Below are positions 36,722-47,272 of a stretch of 64,000 bases of DNA, piece after piece. Under the pieces are notes generated by a model. That model saw nothing but the letters and a program-made list of their open reading frames with translations, made no database searches and was not told where the DNA came from. The position numbers and the translations under genes are program-made. This DNA is from Caldilineaceae bacterium bin34 (GTDB lineage Bacteria > Chloroflexota > Anaerolineae > Caldilineales > Caldilineaceae): assembly GCA_002238555.1 (NCBI GenBank), contig MPMO01000001.1, positions 1 to 64,000 of the forward strand, in the 5' to 3' direction. Every line of letters begins with the position of its first letter. Position 1 is the first letter of the stretch.

Positions 36722-39346
36722 TCACGCATCCCGTACCACAAGGGACTGTGCGGTTCCTATGGTGACTTCGATCTCCAAGGTGAGCTGGTCACCCTTGCGC
36801 TCAAACGGAACCGATTGTCCGTCAACAGCCACCATGGGATCGTTCATGCCACCGAGAACCGGTACCTGCAAGTGGCGCAGGGGAAGGTCGCCGTGGAGCA
36901 CACTCAACCGACAGCCACGGGCATCCAGCTCGACCGTGCCCCATCCCCGGTCCAATGACCAGAAGCATCGGAACGGGTCCGCGTCCGCGAGCACCGGATT
37001 GAACCCGACCAAACCCTTGGACATGTCGAATTTGAACCCCGAGTAGGCGTTGAGCAAGGCGTAGGACGCCATGCTGCGGGCGTAGTTGTTGCCGCACTCG
37101 AACTCGTTCCACGGATTGCGTTTGGCACCGTCGTACCTGTCCCGAATGGCCTGCACGCATTCCAGACCTTCATCGACCAGGCCCACCATGATCATGTGGA
37201 TTGCCGCGGCATATTCGAACCCGTTCATGGTCTCCTGTGAATAGGGGGCGGGAATCAGCGGCTTGTAAGTACCTTCCGGCCACGCGCAGATGACCAGGCC
37301 GCCTTCGTCGTTGAGACTGTAGATGCGGCACGGGTTGTACACCCGGCTCATGTCCGGAATGAAGTTGTGCCGATGGATTGCCTGGCACGCCGACTGCACC
37401 TGATTCGGATCGAACAGTTCGCCAAGGCCATACAGCGAGGCGTGCCACTGGCCCAGCACCTGGTCGATGCTGCTCCCTTCCCCGATTTGGTACTTGATCT
37501 CCTCGTGTTCGCTGTTCCAGTACGCTTCCAGTGCCGATCCGCCGCGCAGCGTGTCGGCATGGCTCCCGAAACTCGCCAGCAGCGCCTTGTCCCCCAGATC
37601 AACCTGCTGGATGTAGAACTCGCCGTTGAACAGGTGTTCGTCAACCCAGGCCTTGCCCCTTTCAAACATGTCCAGGCAGTCATCCGCAAACCCATCCTCG
37701 CCGAGATGGCGCGCCATCTCGGATGCGGCCTTTAGGGCACCCAGGTAGAACCCTGTCAGCCAGGCGTTGGGGCCGAACAGTTCCATGTCCAGCGTATGGT
37801 GCTGACGACCGGTCAGCACCCCGGAACGGTCCGGGTCCCAGCGATCCGGATTGTCGTCGCTCCAGGCATATTCAAGCGACCGCCGCACCGACGGCCACAA
37901 TTCCCGCAGCCAGTCGTCGTCGCCGCAGATCTTCCAGTCGCGGTAGGTTTTCATGACACCGCCGAACTGGCCGTCGCTGCAGGGACGGAAACCCCAGGGG
38001 GCCGTGCCGAGCGGAAGCTGGAGCCTGAAGGGCATGCCGCCATCCGGCTGCAGGTTGTACCGGTAGTCCGCGGTCCGCATGGACCGTTCCAGTTCGGGAA
38101 ACAGGAAGGCAAGCGCCTGCTGATAGTTCCACACGTGCGTGCAACTGCCTTCGCAGCATCCTTCGTCCGGGTGCAGGCCTTCCCAACCGTAGAACGTGCC
38201 GTCTTCAAGACGCAGGGCGGTAGGAGACTTCAGAATGGCCAGGTTGGCCGAAACCGCGTCCAGGGCAACGGGCGGCAGTGTCGAGCCAAACAGGGCCCCC
38301 CTGAACGTGTCGGTGACGGTGTAGAGCCTCGACCAATCCTCGAGCGCATAACGGGCCGTGTCAAAGGCGCTGGACCACCGGTTGGCGTAGTGGTTCCTCC
38401 AGGAGCCACGGTTCTCCTCCGGATGCCAATAGTCCTCACAGTTGGGAAAGTTCCAGCTGATTACAAACCGCACTTGGCGGCTTGCCCCGGGTTTGACCAG
38501 GAAGCGGACCGCGAGCAGCCCACTGTCCCAATCGTCGAGACGTACACCATGGCCCCCGGCCGGCGCATCCGCATACGTCCGATTGGCAAACGGTCCCGGA
38601 GTCTCCAAGTCCTTCCAGTAGATTTCCAGATTGTCGAACCAGGTGCCCCGAAACCAGTACTCCTGCCAGCTCACGTCCATGTCGCCGGCCTTCCCCGCAT
38701 CCGTGGCCAGAGCCATGTCGCCGAAAGCCGCATCCTCGGGATCCACACCGTCGCCCGCAAGCCTGAGCACGGTTCCCCACGGCGTGGATTCGACCCGATT
38801 GCTCGTCGGTTTGGCCATGGGATTGGACAGTACGCCGACCAGCGAATAGGTGAGGTCCCGATCGGTCGGGTTCTCAACGTTGAACTCGAAGAATGCCGCC
38901 GGCAACCCTGAATCGTCGGCATCGGTGGGGATGAACGGATTGAACGCGGTCATCCGCACCTTGCCGGGAAAGGAGTTGTCGATGAAATCAAGTTCGGCTA
39001 TCGGGAACTTCCCCGTGAAATCCACGGAGGCAAAGTGCGGGAGGCCGGTCAGATACTCGCGGCGGGGGCCCCACCCGAAGGTGCCAAACTGGCCGCCGTG
39101 CAGTTCTCCCTGATAGGGAGCCGCCAAGTTGCCGTGCAGGATCCGTGCGTCCACCACCTCGTCGCGGTTTTCCGCCTTGACGGCGAAATGGGAGAAGCCG
39201 TTGACGCTGCCTTTGTTGGGCCGATTGAAAATCTCCCAGTCGATCAGGCGCCCGTTGCCCGCCAACCCGATGCAGCCGGCTCCAATGCCTCCCAGCGGAA
39301 AGCTAATCTGGTTGGTGTGCTCGCCGCGGTATACGAACGGATCCAT
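36722..39346 (-). CDS. GH116-family glycoside hydrolase
   Basis: 874 residues, the usual size for GH116 (bile-acid beta-glucosidase/GBA2-like). The N-terminal domain contains [20 protein letters not shown] near residue 15, a family hallmark. The (alpha/alpha)6 catalytic domain includes [14 protein letters not shown] (about 400) and a [15 protein letters not shown] block (about 530), with C-terminal [17 protein letters not shown] (about 770). The family removes beta-linked glucose, xylose or N-acetylglucosamine. No signal peptide is present, so it should act on an imported glycoside. It is the last gene of the ABC-transporter operon, 91 bases after the DUF624-like gene. Confidence 0.88.
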   Translation of the reverse strand: MDPFVYRGEHTNQISFPLGGIGAGCIGLAGNGRLIDWEIFNRPNKGSVNGFSHFAVKAENRDEVVDARILHGNLAAPYQGELHGGQFGTFGWGPRREYLTGLPHFASVDFTGKFPIAELDFIDNSFPGKVRMTAFNPFIPTDADDSGLPAAFFEFNVENPTDRDLTYSLVGVLSNPMAKPTSNRVESTPWGTVLRLAGDGVDPEDAAFGDMALATDAGKAGDMDVSWQEYWFRGTWFDNLEIYWKDLETPGPFANRTYADAPAGGHGVRLDDWDSGLLAVRFLVKPGASRQVRFVISWNFPNCEDYWHPEENRGSWRNHYANRWSSAFDTARYALEDWSRLYTVTDTFRGALFGSTLPPVALDAVSANLAILKSPTALRLEDGTFYGWEGLHPDEGCCEGSCTHVWNYQQALAFLFPELERSMRTADYRYNLQPDGGMPFRLQLPLGTAPWGFRPCSDGQFGGVMKTYRDWKICGDDDWLRELWPSVRRSLEYAWSDDNPDRWDPDRSGVLTGRQHHTLDMELFGPNAWLTGFYLGALKAASEMARHLGEDGFADDCLDMFERGKAWVDEHLFNGEFYIQQVDLGDKALLASFGSHADTLRGGSALEAYWNSEHEEIKYQIGEGSSIDQVLGQWHASLYGLGELFDPNQVQSACQAIHRHNFIPDMSRVYNPCRIYSLNDEGGLVICAWPEGTYKPLIPAPYSQETMNGFEYAAAIHMIMVGLVDEGLECVQAIRDRYDGAKRNPWNEFECGNNYARSMASYALLNAYSGFKFDMSKGLVGFNPVLADADPFRCFWSLDRGWGTVELDARGCRLSVLHGDLPLRHLQVPVLGGMNDPMVAVDGQSVPFERKGDQLTLEIEVTIGTAQSLVVRDA

Positions 39347-39437
39347 GTTGACAGTGTCCTTGGTTGTAGGTCTGCGACCACGTTGAAATTCCGGCTCCGG
39401 GGTACGGCAGCAGGTACGCCCTGCGCAACGGGTACCT

Positions 39438-40121
39438 TCAAGCGCGTGCCAATTCAGCCTCCACCACCGCCAAGCCGTTGCCGGCGATGAACAAACCGTA
39501 CACGGTGGGTAGGAGCAGGACCAAGCCCCAGCTCACATAGGCAATACCCATGCCGAACAGCACCCCCATGGCCAGCAGGCCCACGCTGTTGGCCGGATTC
39601 CGGCTTGACAGAATCAGTGCATCGCGGATGCAGGCAACCGTTCCAAGTTCGCGTTGGACCAGGTTGGGAAACGCATAGAGGACCAGGGTTGCAGCCACTG
39701 CCAGGGCAAACAGATTGGCACCGACCGCAAGCCAGGCACTTGCGGGCACCGCAACTTGCACGTCCAGCGTGGACAGCAGAGCCAACAGGAGTGCGGAGGG
39801 AACCGCCAGCAACAACCCAAGGAGGCAACTCTTGGCCCAGTGGCGACGAAAGGCCTGCCAAAACTGCCGGCTGCCGGCCGGCCGGTGCTGCAACAACCGT
39901 GTCTCATACGCAAGCAAGGCGCTCCAGCCCGGTCCCCCGATGACAACCGCTGCCACCAAGGCCGGAAGCAGCCACCCGAAGGCAAAGAGCGCGAACGCAG
40001 GCAGGCTGACAAGGTTGAACCACAAGGCTCCCCGCAACAGTTGCGGCAGATTCTCCCACAACGCGCGTAACGTCAAGCCCAGATAGGTGACGGGGTTGAT
40101 GCCGTGGTCCAGCAGGGTCAT
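39438..40121 (-). CDS. DUF624-like (YesL-type) membrane protein
   Basis: 227 residues with five or six membrane segments (for example [20 protein letters not shown], and [19 protein letters not shown]). The size, helix pattern and gene context match DUF624/YesL proteins, small membrane proteins that accompany CUT1 sugar transporters. Their function is unknown. The start overlaps the stop of the upstream permease (ATGA at 40118-40121), so translation is coupled. The GH116 gene follows. Confidence 0.72.
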   Translation of the reverse strand: MTLLDHGINPVTYLGLTLRALWENLPQLLRGALWFNLVSLPAFALFAFGWLLPALVAAVVIGGPGWSALLAYETRLLQHRPAGSRQFWQAFRRHWAKSCLLGLLLAVPSALLLALLSTLDVQVAVPASAWLAVGANLFALAVAATLVLYAFPNLVQRELGTVACIRDALILSSRNPANSVGLLAMGVLFGMGIAYVSWGLVLLLPTVYGLFIAGNGLAVVEAELARA

Positions 40122-41011
40122 CCCTTCATGCCGGTGATGGAAGCCCCCTGGACAATCCAGCGTTGGGCGAACAGGAAGAACACCAGGATTGGAAAGATGG
40201 AAATCATGATCCCTGCCAGGACCTCCGACTGGTTGCCGGAACCCATGTATCCCCGCAGGGTGGCAATGGCGATAGGGAACGTGTACAGGTCCCAGTCCCG
40301 CAGGAACAGCAGCGGCCCCACAAAGTTGTTCCAGGAACCCAGGAATGTGAATATGCCCAGGGCTGACAGGGCCGGCCCTGTCAGCGGCAGCAGGATTTGC
40401 CAGTAGGTCCGGAAGTAGGTGGCCCCGTCGATCTTCGCGGCGTTGATGAGTTCCTCCGGCAGGGACTTGAAGTGCTGCCGCAGCAGAAACACCCCGAATG
40501 CACTGGTGATGCTGGGCAGAATCAGCGCCCAGTGGGTATTGATGAGTTCCATCTCCTTGATGAGAATGAACGATGGAATCAGCGTTACGGTGGCCGGCAC
40601 CATCAGGGAGGCCAGAAACAGACCGAAGAGGAAATCGCGGCCCCTGAACTGAAGCCGGCCGAAGGCGAATCCGGCCATGGAACAGGTGAGCAGCTGCGCC
40701 GCCGTGACGATCAGGGCGATCTTGAGGCTGTTCCAGAAGAACAGCAGGAACTGGATATCGGGCGAGGTGATGACCGTCAGGTAGTTCTGCCAGTGAAATG
40801 CGGTGGGCCAGAAATCGGGCGGCAGATCGAACGAATTCTTGGGGTCGCGCAACGAGGTCGAGAACATCCAGGTCAGAGGCGCGATTTCAATCAGGGCTAT
40901 GCCCACCAGCAGCACCCACAGGACCGACTCGCGCAGGTAATGCCACGGCGAGTGCCCTTCCCGCTGCCTGACCGGAGCAGGCTTTTCGTTGTTGCTCAAG
41001 GTCGCTGCCAC
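40118..41011 (-). CDS. Carbohydrate ABC transporter permease (MalG-type)
   Basis: 297 residues from GTG 41011. Six membrane segments; the EAA loop reads EELINAAKIDGATYFRTYWQ near residue 190, the docking site for the ATPase. C-terminal end is SITGMKG, the MalG-type G-x-KG ending. It forms the inner-membrane channel with the MalF-type subunit encoded 25 bases upstream. No ATPase gene is in this operon, so a shared MsmX/UgpC-type ATPase elsewhere is implied. Confidence 0.9.
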   Translation of the reverse strand: MAATLSNNEKPAPVRQREGHSPWHYLRESVLWVLLVGIALIEIAPLTWMFSTSLRDPKNSFDLPPDFWPTAFHWQNYLTVITSPDIQFLLFFWNSLKIALIVTAAQLLTCSMAGFAFGRLQFRGRDFLFGLFLASLMVPATVTLIPSFILIKEMELINTHWALILPSITSAFGVFLLRQHFKSLPEELINAAKIDGATYFRTYWQILLPLTGPALSALGIFTFLGSWNNFVGPLLFLRDWDLYTFPIAIATLRGYMGSGNQSEVLAGIMISIFPILVFFLFAQRWIVQGASITGMKG

Positions 41012-41036
41012 GTCCGCAAATCCAAAGCCAGGACAG

Positions 41037-41978
41037 CTACTCGTAGTGAACCCAACGACGGGCCACCCAGAACTGGAGCAGCGTGAGGGTAATCAGGACT
41101 GTGAACAGAGTGAACGACACGGCGGACGCGTAGCCCATCTCAAAACCCCTGAATGCCTTCTCGTAGATGTACATCGTAATCGTGCGCGAGGCGTCGCCGG
41201 GACCGCCCGACGTCAGAACCCACACGTTGTCGAAGATCTGGAACGCGCCGATCAGGGAAATGACGATGGCAAAGAACGCGGTCGGGGATATGAGCGGCAG
41301 GGTCACGTTGCGGAATTGCTGCAACCGCCCCGCCCCGTCGATGCGCGCGGCTTCGTAGTAGACGGTCGGAATGCCCTGCAGGCCCGCCAAGTAGATGACC
41401 ATCAGGAACCCGCAACTCTTCCAGACATCGTAGATGGTAGCGGAAAGCAACGCCCACCGGGAACTGCTGAGCCACGGTACCGGATCAATGCCGATTTGAC
41501 CGAGCAGGAAATTCACCACGCCGCGGTCCTGCGTCAGGAGGAACCGCCACACGACCGCCAGGGAAGCGGTCGTGGTGAGTACGGGGAAGAAGATGGACGT
41601 GCGGAGAAGATAGCGGAGAATCCAGGGCATCGACCGGTTGAGGCCGACTGCCAGGAGCAGCCCCAGCACGTTGTTCAGGAACGTGGCACCCGCAACCAGT
41701 TGCACCGTGTTCCGGTAGACGATCAGCAGTCTGGGATCTCCGAACAGCCGGCCGATGTTGGACCCGCTCGCCCATGTGGGCGGGGTCAGCAGGTCGTAGT
41801 TCAGAAAGATCAGAACCAGCGAGGCAATGATCGGCAGCGCGGTGAAGCCGATCAGGCCTGCCAAGGCCGGTGCCATGAACAGATAGCCGGCCAACGCCTC
41901 GCGGCCGGCGATACCCCAGTCGGCGATGGGAATGTACCGCCTCCAACCTTTCGGTACAGACAGATCTGCCGTCGCCAT
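41037..41978 (-). CDS. Carbohydrate ABC transporter permease (MalF-type)
   Basis: 313 residues with six membrane helices. The first is near residue 30 (ALAGYLFMAPALAGLIGF) and the EAA-like loop is YYEAARIDGAGRLQQFRNVT near 220. It pairs with the MalG-type subunit downstream and the lipoprotein receptor encoded 100 bases upstream. Substrate is not evident from the sequence; the operon and the inositol genes next door suggest a sugar or inositol glycoside. Confidence 0.9.
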   Translation of the reverse strand: MATADLSVPKGWRRYIPIADWGIAGREALAGYLFMAPALAGLIGFTALPIIASLVLIFLNYDLLTPPTWASGSNIGRLFGDPRLLIVYRNTVQLVAGATFLNNVLGLLLAVGLNRSMPWILRYLLRTSIFFPVLTTTASLAVVWRFLLTQDRGVVNFLLGQIGIDPVPWLSSSRWALLSATIYDVWKSCGFLMVIYLAGLQGIPTVYYEAARIDGAGRLQQFRNVTLPLISPTAFFAIVISLIGAFQIFDNVWVLTSGGPGDASRTITMYIYEKAFRGFEMGYASAVSFTLFTVLITLTLLQFWVARRWVHYE

Positions 41979-42078
41979 GGAAGCGGGAGCCAGGTTTCCT
42001 ATGGGGCACGATCACCCGGCGGCGGACTCCAGTCCGCCGCCGGGTGAACCGGGTCCGAGCCGGGTTTGAGGTGGAAGA

Positions 42079-43413
42079 CTAGCTCTGCAGCTTCGCCATT
42101 TCGGGAACGAGTTCGTCGTGGGCCGCCTGCATGGCTTCCTCGACGCTCTTCTCGCCGTTCCAAATCGTCGCGTAGTTGCGATTCAGAATCGGTTCGACAA
42201 TGTTGAAGTTGGGCGGAGAGGGCACCGTGGCCGCATAGTCCAACGTTTCGTAGAACAGCGCGGTGTTGGCCGGACCGAAATCAGCGAACAACGGCATCTC
42301 CGCCACCGAGCGAAGGGCGGGGATGTTGCCACCCAGCTGTACCATGTCCATTGAGGCTTCGGTTCCGGACAGGAGCTTGACCACTTCCCAAGCCGCGTCC
42401 GGATCCTCGCTGGAGGTGGAGATGCCCCAGCCATCCGTGCCGGCCACGGTGCGGATGGGACCCGCCTGGTGTGGCTGGTACTGAATGTCGTAGGTGTTGA
42501 AATCAGCCTCCAGGGATCCCCCGATGCACCAGCGGCCGCAGGTCCGCATCACCAGGTTGCCGGCATGGAACTGGGCCCACTCGTCCCAGCCTTCCGGGTT
42601 GGGTGCCACCTTGTGTACCAGGATCAGGTCCGCCAGGAATTGGAGTGTCTCGAGCACCTTGGGATCGAGAACATTCGATTCGAGCCAATCCTCGCTCAGC
42701 GGCGACACATCGTTGTTGAAGTACCAAGCCGCCATGCCGAACATGCCGCCACCCCAAAAGGAATAGGCAAACCGGTCGTCGGCCCCGCCGCTGACCCTTG
42801 CCACCGCCAGGCTGGTTTCCAGGAAGTCGTCCCAGTTCCAGTCGTTGGCAGGGGGTTCCAGGCCCACCTCCTCGAACACGGCCGTGTTGTAGTACATGAC
42901 CATGTTGTTCCACGAGAACGGGTATTCCATCTGCTTCCCGTCGACCTGCAGCATCTCGCGCAGCGTGACGTGCACATCGTTCATGAGGATCTCTTCGGCC
43001 TCGGGATCCGCCTGGACGAAACCGTCCAGCGGAACCAGGACGTTCTTGGCCGCCAGGAGACCCAGGCCCTCAATCGCGATCATGATCACATCGATTTGCT
43101 CACCGCCCGCGATGCGGGTCAGAAGCGTGTCGGAATAGCCGTCCCAGCCACCTTCGCCCCAGCCGTTGGCATTGACTTCCAAGGCAATGTCGGGCAGGTA
43201 CTCCAGCGATCGCTCGATTGAGTTGTCGAACGTGTTCACGGGCATCGACGTGGTCGCGATGACGTTTACCGGTTCCTGTGCCGCGACCCCGGCATCGCCG
43301 GATGTGGCGTCGGGGGCCACGCAAGCCGCCAACACGGCGCCCGTAATGCCCAGACCGGACAATCGCAACATGTCCCTTCTGGACACGCCGGTTGTTCTTT
43401 GATGAGAAGACAT
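42079..43413 (-). CDS. Extracellular sugar-binding lipoprotein of an ABC transporter
   Basis: 444 residues. The N-terminus has both a twin-arginine motif (SRRDML, residues 11-16) and a lipobox LAAC with cysteine 31, so the folded protein would be exported by Tat and anchored. The mature protein has the family-1 binding-protein pattern, including MMYYNTAVFEEVGLEPP near residue 175, and GTDGWGIS near 320. It captures the substrate for the two permeases that follow. It is the first gene of the operon; the 529-base spacer upstream must carry the promoter. Confidence 0.88.
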   Translation of the reverse strand: MSSHQRTTGVSRRDMLRLSGLGITGAVLAACVAPDATSGDAGVAAQEPVNVIATTSMPVNTFDNSIERSLEYLPDIALEVNANGWGEGGWDGYSDTLLTRIAGGEQIDVIMIAIEGLGLLAAKNVLVPLDGFVQADPEAEEILMNDVHVTLREMLQVDGKQMEYPFSWNNMVMYYNTAVFEEVGLEPPANDWNWDDFLETSLAVARVSGGADDRFAYSFWGGGMFGMAAWYFNNDVSPLSEDWLESNVLDPKVLETLQFLADLILVHKVAPNPEGWDEWAQFHAGNLVMRTCGRWCIGGSLEADFNTYDIQYQPHQAGPIRTVAGTDGWGISTSSEDPDAAWEVVKLLSGTEASMDMVQLGGNIPALRSVAEMPLFADFGPANTALFYETLDYAATVPSPPNFNIVEPILNRNYATIWNGEKSVEEAMQAAHDELVPEMAKLQS

Positions 43414-43942
43414 GATTCTGCCGACCTCCTTGCCGAATTACGGATCCATCACAACGGTTGATTATAGTCCAGTGCGGATCAGACAAGCTTCTGTGATTCC
43501 GCGTCCCGGATTGCCGGGGCCTGGACCTGTGTGGACAGCTTGATGTCCGGGAAGATTGCCGAATCGCCCAGATCAACCCTCATGCATGACCAAGAGCGGG
43601 GCTTGCATGCAATGCATGCAGTTCTTTCAAACAGCTGCCCGCTCAGCCATCAACCTGACGGAGGGGGCAAACCCCCAATGCATGCGTATCGACCGCGGCG
43701 GCCGGGCCTTCGGGTACCGGTAACAGATTGGTGCAAGCGACCTCCCGGGGAGGGCAAAACCCAAAAAAATCAACAGGGATGCCCCTGTGATTCCGGCAGA
43801 TGAGCCGAATGACGGATTGCAACCCTGCGTCACTCGTTGTTTGGCGAGCTGTTACAGGAACCGTTTACCGGCGCGGCACCCCGGAAGCGCCTGCACTTCC
43901 GGGGTGCGCCAAGGGAGCCCCAACCGGCAATGAATGGATACG
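43414..43942 (-). promoter_or_regulatory. Spacer upstream of ABC operon with ATGCATG cluster
   Basis: 529 bases between the DUF4432 gene's stop and the binding-protein start. Three ATGCATG motifs (43582, 43612, 43678) and an overlapping TGCATGC (43604) occur within 105 bases. ATGCAT is palindromic, so these look like operator-like sites for a regulator of the ABC operon. I cannot place a -35/-10 pair with confidence. A 12-bp hairpin is at 43876-43907. Confidence 0.4.
43876..43907 (-). terminator. Hairpin downstream of the iol-type operon
   Basis: A perfect 12-bp stem GCACCCCGGAAG/CTTCCGGGGTGC with an 8-base loop lies 36 bases past the stop of the DUF4432 gene. No U-tract follows on the minus strand. 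It probably ends the upstream iol-type transcript or protects its 3' end. Confidence 0.5.
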
Positions 43943-45022
43943 TCAGATCCCGGACACGTCGCCCGATGTCGAGATTCCGGTCACTTGGTCAAGGCCGGCA
44001 TAGGCCACGGCGCCAAACCGAATGTCCAGTACCTCGCCCGGTTCCATCGTGCGCGTCGCCGAGTGCGTCTGGGCTTCGGCGAAGTGGTGGTACGGTGCCG
44101 TCCAAGGTTCCAGGGCAATGTTGTAGGTACGTCCGTACCAGGGATGGCCCGCGCTGCCCCGGTACACCTGCCAAAACCAAATCGAATTGAAGATCTCGGT
44201 CGGCCAATACATGCCGAAGCCCACCTTGCGTGCCTGGTTGGTCAACCCATACCATCCCGCTTCGAGATCAAACAGGAATGCCAGATCATGGGACTTGGTT
44301 TCGGGGCCCGGTATGCGGCTCAGGTCAATCGTGCTGCCGTCCCTGCCCTTGACAAACGGCCAAGTGTAGTCTTCGCCCGATTCCAGGCGTGTGGTGGGTT
44401 CCGCCTCGACCACGCGCACCTTGGCACCCGGAATGTCGACCACGCAGCTGCTGTCGAGAAAGGGAGCGCCGAACGCGGGATGATGGCCCCAGAGAATCTC
44501 AAAGGGAACATCGCCTTCGTTCGTCACGATTTCATGAAACTGCAGGTTGGCCTGCCACCGGTGCAGGGTGACCACCTTCTCAATGCGCAGCGGCGAACGG
44601 TAGGTGCGGACATCGAACTTCACCGAAATGCACTCGGGGGTGTCCAGCAGGACTTGCATGTTCCAGGGCATCAGCGGGGTTTCGCCATGCAACCCGAACT
44701 CGCCGGCCGCGACGGTGGTCGGATACCCGCCCACCGGGAAGCATTCCTGCCAGCCGCCGAAGTAGTAGTCCAGGAAGGGGCCGTCGGACCGCGGATTCGA
44801 GGGGACAAAGTTGCGCGTGGCGCGTACCCCCAGAGGCGACCGCCACATGAAGTCCGTGTCGGTGGGCTTGTGCAGGAATTCGAAGATGTCGGTGCCCTTG
44901 TCCACCAGGATGGTGACGCGCAGAAGCTCGTTCTCCATCACCAGGGACTTCAAGCCCCGGTAGGTCATCTCGGTCAGACGGCAACCAAAGTTGCGCTCAT
45001 GCACGTAGACGGGTTCCAGCAT
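43943..45022 (-). CDS. DUF4432 / aldose-1-epimerase-like protein
   Basis: 359 residues with a galactose-mutarotase-like beta-sandwich pattern. Notable pieces are LVDKGTDIFEFLHKPTDTDFM near residue 40 with the dual-aspartate turn, GGWQECFPVGG near 92 and WGHHPAFGAPF near 190, which carries the likely catalytic histidine and its partner. DUF4432 proteins sit in sugar clusters and probably bind or epimerise sugars. It is the last gene of the iol-type operon, 38 bases after the IolE-like gene. Confidence 0.78.
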   Translation of the reverse strand: MLEPVYVHERNFGCRLTEMTYRGLKSLVMENELLRVTILVDKGTDIFEFLHKPTDTDFMWRSPLGVRATRNFVPSNPRSDGPFLDYYFGGWQECFPVGGYPTTVAAGEFGLHGETPLMPWNMQVLLDTPECISVKFDVRTYRSPLRIEKVVTLHRWQANLQFHEIVTNEGDVPFEILWGHHPAFGAPFLDSSCVVDIPGAKVRVVEAEPTTRLESGEDYTWPFVKGRDGSTIDLSRIPGPETKSHDLAFLFDLEAGWYGLTNQARKVGFGMYWPTEIFNSIWFWQVYRGSAGHPWYGRTYNIALEPWTAPYHHFAEAQTHSATRTMEPGEVLDIRFGAVAYAGLDQVTGISTSGDVSGI

Positions 45023-45060
45023 GACTATCTCCTTGAGTCCGGGTGGCGACCGTTCGACGG

Positions 45061-46008
45061 TCAGTTGACAAAGCCGATGTCGGCCAAGTACCTACGATTG
45101 CGCTGTGCACTTTCGAACGGCGAACCCAATCCCGCCACGACGTCCTGCTCAACGGTGACATAGCCGGTGTAGCCGGTATGCAGCAGCCAATCGCGCACCG
45201 CGGGGAAGTCCACATCCCCCTGGCCCAACTCGCAGAACACGCCCTTGGCAACGGCTTGAAAGTAGTCGAGTTCCGCCTCGGCGACCTCGGCGGCAAGGCG
45301 CGAACTCCAGTCCTTGAAGTGGACATAGTCAATGCGGGAAGCCAAATGGTCCATGGTCGCCAGAACTGTGTCGGCCCTGCCGGCACCCAACGCAAAGTGC
45401 CCGGTGTCGAACACGAGGTTTACATGATCGCCCACGTGTGCCAACAGGCGGTCGACTTCCCGTGGCGTCTCGAGCCAGCCCGCCGCGTGGAAGTGCACCA
45501 CCGACGCAATGCCGACCTCGTCCCGCGCCGCGACCGCAATCCGGTTGATGGTCTCTCCCAGAACCGGCCAGAGGTCATCCTCCAGTTCCATGTCGGGGAC
45601 GATGCGCCCGGCATTTTGTATGCGCACCGGATCCGATCCGTTGTCTGCTGCCACCACCAGGAACGGCGCGTAATCCTGGTGGTTCAGGTCCGCCACGGCG
45701 CGCAGCTGCCGGGCAATCATCAGATTGTGTTCGACGATTTCGGCCTGTTGGGTCGCGTCTTCGAGCCGACTGCCGACGTAGGCGCCGGTCAGGTCGAGGG
45801 AGCGCTCCGCCAACGCGGCCGCCAGGTGGTGTGCATCCGTTGGGAAAAACCCCCAGTCGCCAAGCTCCGTGCCCGTATAACCGGCCTCCGCCAGTTCGTC
45901 GAGCATGGTGGCCCACGAAATCCGATCATCCTTCAGGGAGCCGAACTCCAGGGTCCCCCAACTACACGGCGCATTGCCAATTCTGATCTGATCCAGGCGT
46001 GATTCCAT
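45061..46008 (-). CDS. iolE: Inosose dehydratase-like (IolE-type) TIM-barrel enzyme
   Basis: 315 residues of the xylose-isomerase-like barrel. It starts with IGNAPCSWGTLEF, the typical IolE-type opening. Metal-ligand candidates occur in VVHFHAAGWLET (about 168), NLVFDTGHFALG (about 200), YVHFKDW (about 226) and YVTVEQD near the C-terminus. IolE dehydrates scyllo-inosose to the diketone that IolD opens. The surrounding genes (iolB, iolC, iolD, mmsA and a dehydrogenase) make this the probable role. A sugar epimerase role remains possible. Confidence 0.75.
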   Translation of the reverse strand: MESRLDQIRIGNAPCSWGTLEFGSLKDDRISWATMLDELAEAGYTGTELGDWGFFPTDAHHLAAALAERSLDLTGAYVGSRLEDATQQAEIVEHNLMIARQLRAVADLNHQDYAPFLVVAADNGSDPVRIQNAGRIVPDMELEDDLWPVLGETINRIAVAARDEVGIASVVHFHAAGWLETPREVDRLLAHVGDHVNLVFDTGHFALGAGRADTVLATMDHLASRIDYVHFKDWSSRLAAEVAEAELDYFQAVAKGVFCELGQGDVDFPAVRDWLLHTGYTGYVTVEQDVVAGLGSPFESAQRNRRYLADIGFVN

Positions 46009-46029
46009 GGCTGCCTCCCGGCTTGGTCG

Positions 46030-47229
46030 TCAGGGGGTTTCCTGGATTTGAGGGACGTCGACCCAGCCGCCGGTGGCCCAGGATTGGGACGCGGCATGTT
46101 GGGCTTCCGCCACCCGCAGGGCATCGTGCACCGACGGCGCGTGCGGCTTTCCTTCATGGATGTTCCGAACAAAGTGGAACGCCTCCAGGGCCTTCAGGTC
46201 GTCGTACCCCAGGGCAATGCCGGCTCCCGGCTGGAACCAGGCGTAGTCGGGGTGCTCGGGTCCTGCCAGTATGCGAGCGTACCCGTCATGCGGGTCCGGT
46301 TCCCGGCCGATGGCGTTCTTGTCGGTGGGCCGGTAGACCTCCAGTTCGTTCATCCGTTCGAAATCCCAGCGAAGGCCACCGCGGTCGCCGTGCAGATCGA
46401 AGGCGAACTCACACTTGGGACCGTACATCACGCGGCACGCTTCAAGCACGCCGCGGGCACCGGATGCATACTCCGCCAGAACGGCAACGAAGTCCTCGTT
46501 GGTCACGGGACCGGCCGGATCCTCCGGAGACCCCAAAGTGAAGTGCGTCCCCTTGCCCGGAACCGGCAACGGCCGATTGGGAACAAACGTGTGGCGCATT
46601 GAACAAAGGCGTGCCACCGGACCCGCGAGGAAGTTGGACATGTCCAGCACATGGGACATCAGGTCGCCCAACGAGCCGTACCCCGCCTTGTCGCGTTCAA
46701 ATCGCCAACTCAGCTGACTGAGCGGATTGTGGCCGTACATCGCAAAGAACCGGCCCCGGAAATGCGTGAGCTTGCCCAGGGCGCCCGACTGTTGCAGTTG
46801 ATGCGCATACTGCACGAGCGGCGCCCAGCGGTAGTTGAATCCGACACACGACTGTACGGATGCCCGGGCAACCGCGGCCGCGATCGCCCGCGTGTCCTCG
46901 ACGCCGAGACCCACCGGCTTTTCGCACAGAAGGTGCTTGCCGGCCGCGGCCACAACCTCGGCCACGGTCCGATGCAGTTGATTCGGCACGGCAATCGTGA
47001 CGATGTCAACGTCCGGATGGGTCGCAACCGTGTGCCAATCCGTCGCACAATCCTCGAAGCCGAACCGTTGGCGGGACTGCGCGGCCCGGTCCGCATCCTC
47101 GTCCGCACAAATCACCAGACGGACATCGAGTCCGGACTGCCAAAACCGTTCGGGTATCTGCCTGAAGGCCCGGCTGTGGGTCTCGCCCATCCAGCCCATG
47201 CCGATGACTCCGATTCCGTAGGATGCCAT
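46030..47229 (-). CDS. Gfo/Idh/MocA oxidoreductase, probable inositol dehydrogenase
   Basis: 399 residues. The N-terminal Rossmann fold begins GIGVIGMGWMGETH, and the active-site lysine is in LLCEKPVGLG near residue 98. The C-terminal domain has SLGDLMSHVLDMSNFLAG with the catalytic histidine near 195. The family includes inositol 2-dehydrogenase (IolG), the first step of the pathway. The position inside the iol-type operon supports an iolG role, although the protein is longer than B. subtilis IolG (about 344 residues) and the substrate may differ. It lies 21 bases upstream of the iolE-like gene. Confidence 0.8.
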   Translation of the reverse strand: MASYGIGVIGMGWMGETHSRAFRQIPERFWQSGLDVRLVICADEDADRAAQSRQRFGFEDCATDWHTVATHPDVDIVTIAVPNQLHRTVAEVVAAAGKHLLCEKPVGLGVEDTRAIAAAVARASVQSCVGFNYRWAPLVQYAHQLQQSGALGKLTHFRGRFFAMYGHNPLSQLSWRFERDKAGYGSLGDLMSHVLDMSNFLAGPVARLCSMRHTFVPNRPLPVPGKGTHFTLGSPEDPAGPVTNEDFVAVLAEYASGARGVLEACRVMYGPKCEFAFDLHGDRGGLRWDFERMNELEVYRPTDKNAIGREPDPHDGYARILAGPEHPDYAWFQPGAGIALGYDDLKALEAFHFVRNIHEGKPHAPSVHDALRVAEAQHAASQSWATGGWVDVPQIQETP

Positions 47230-47272
47230 GGTTGCACGGATTGCCTGTTTGTGGACGCTCAGATTCAGGGAG

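Noticed and set aside
43604..43620. TGCATGCA pairs considered as IS inverted repeats
   Set aside because: No transposase or flanking duplication is near; more likely operator sites.
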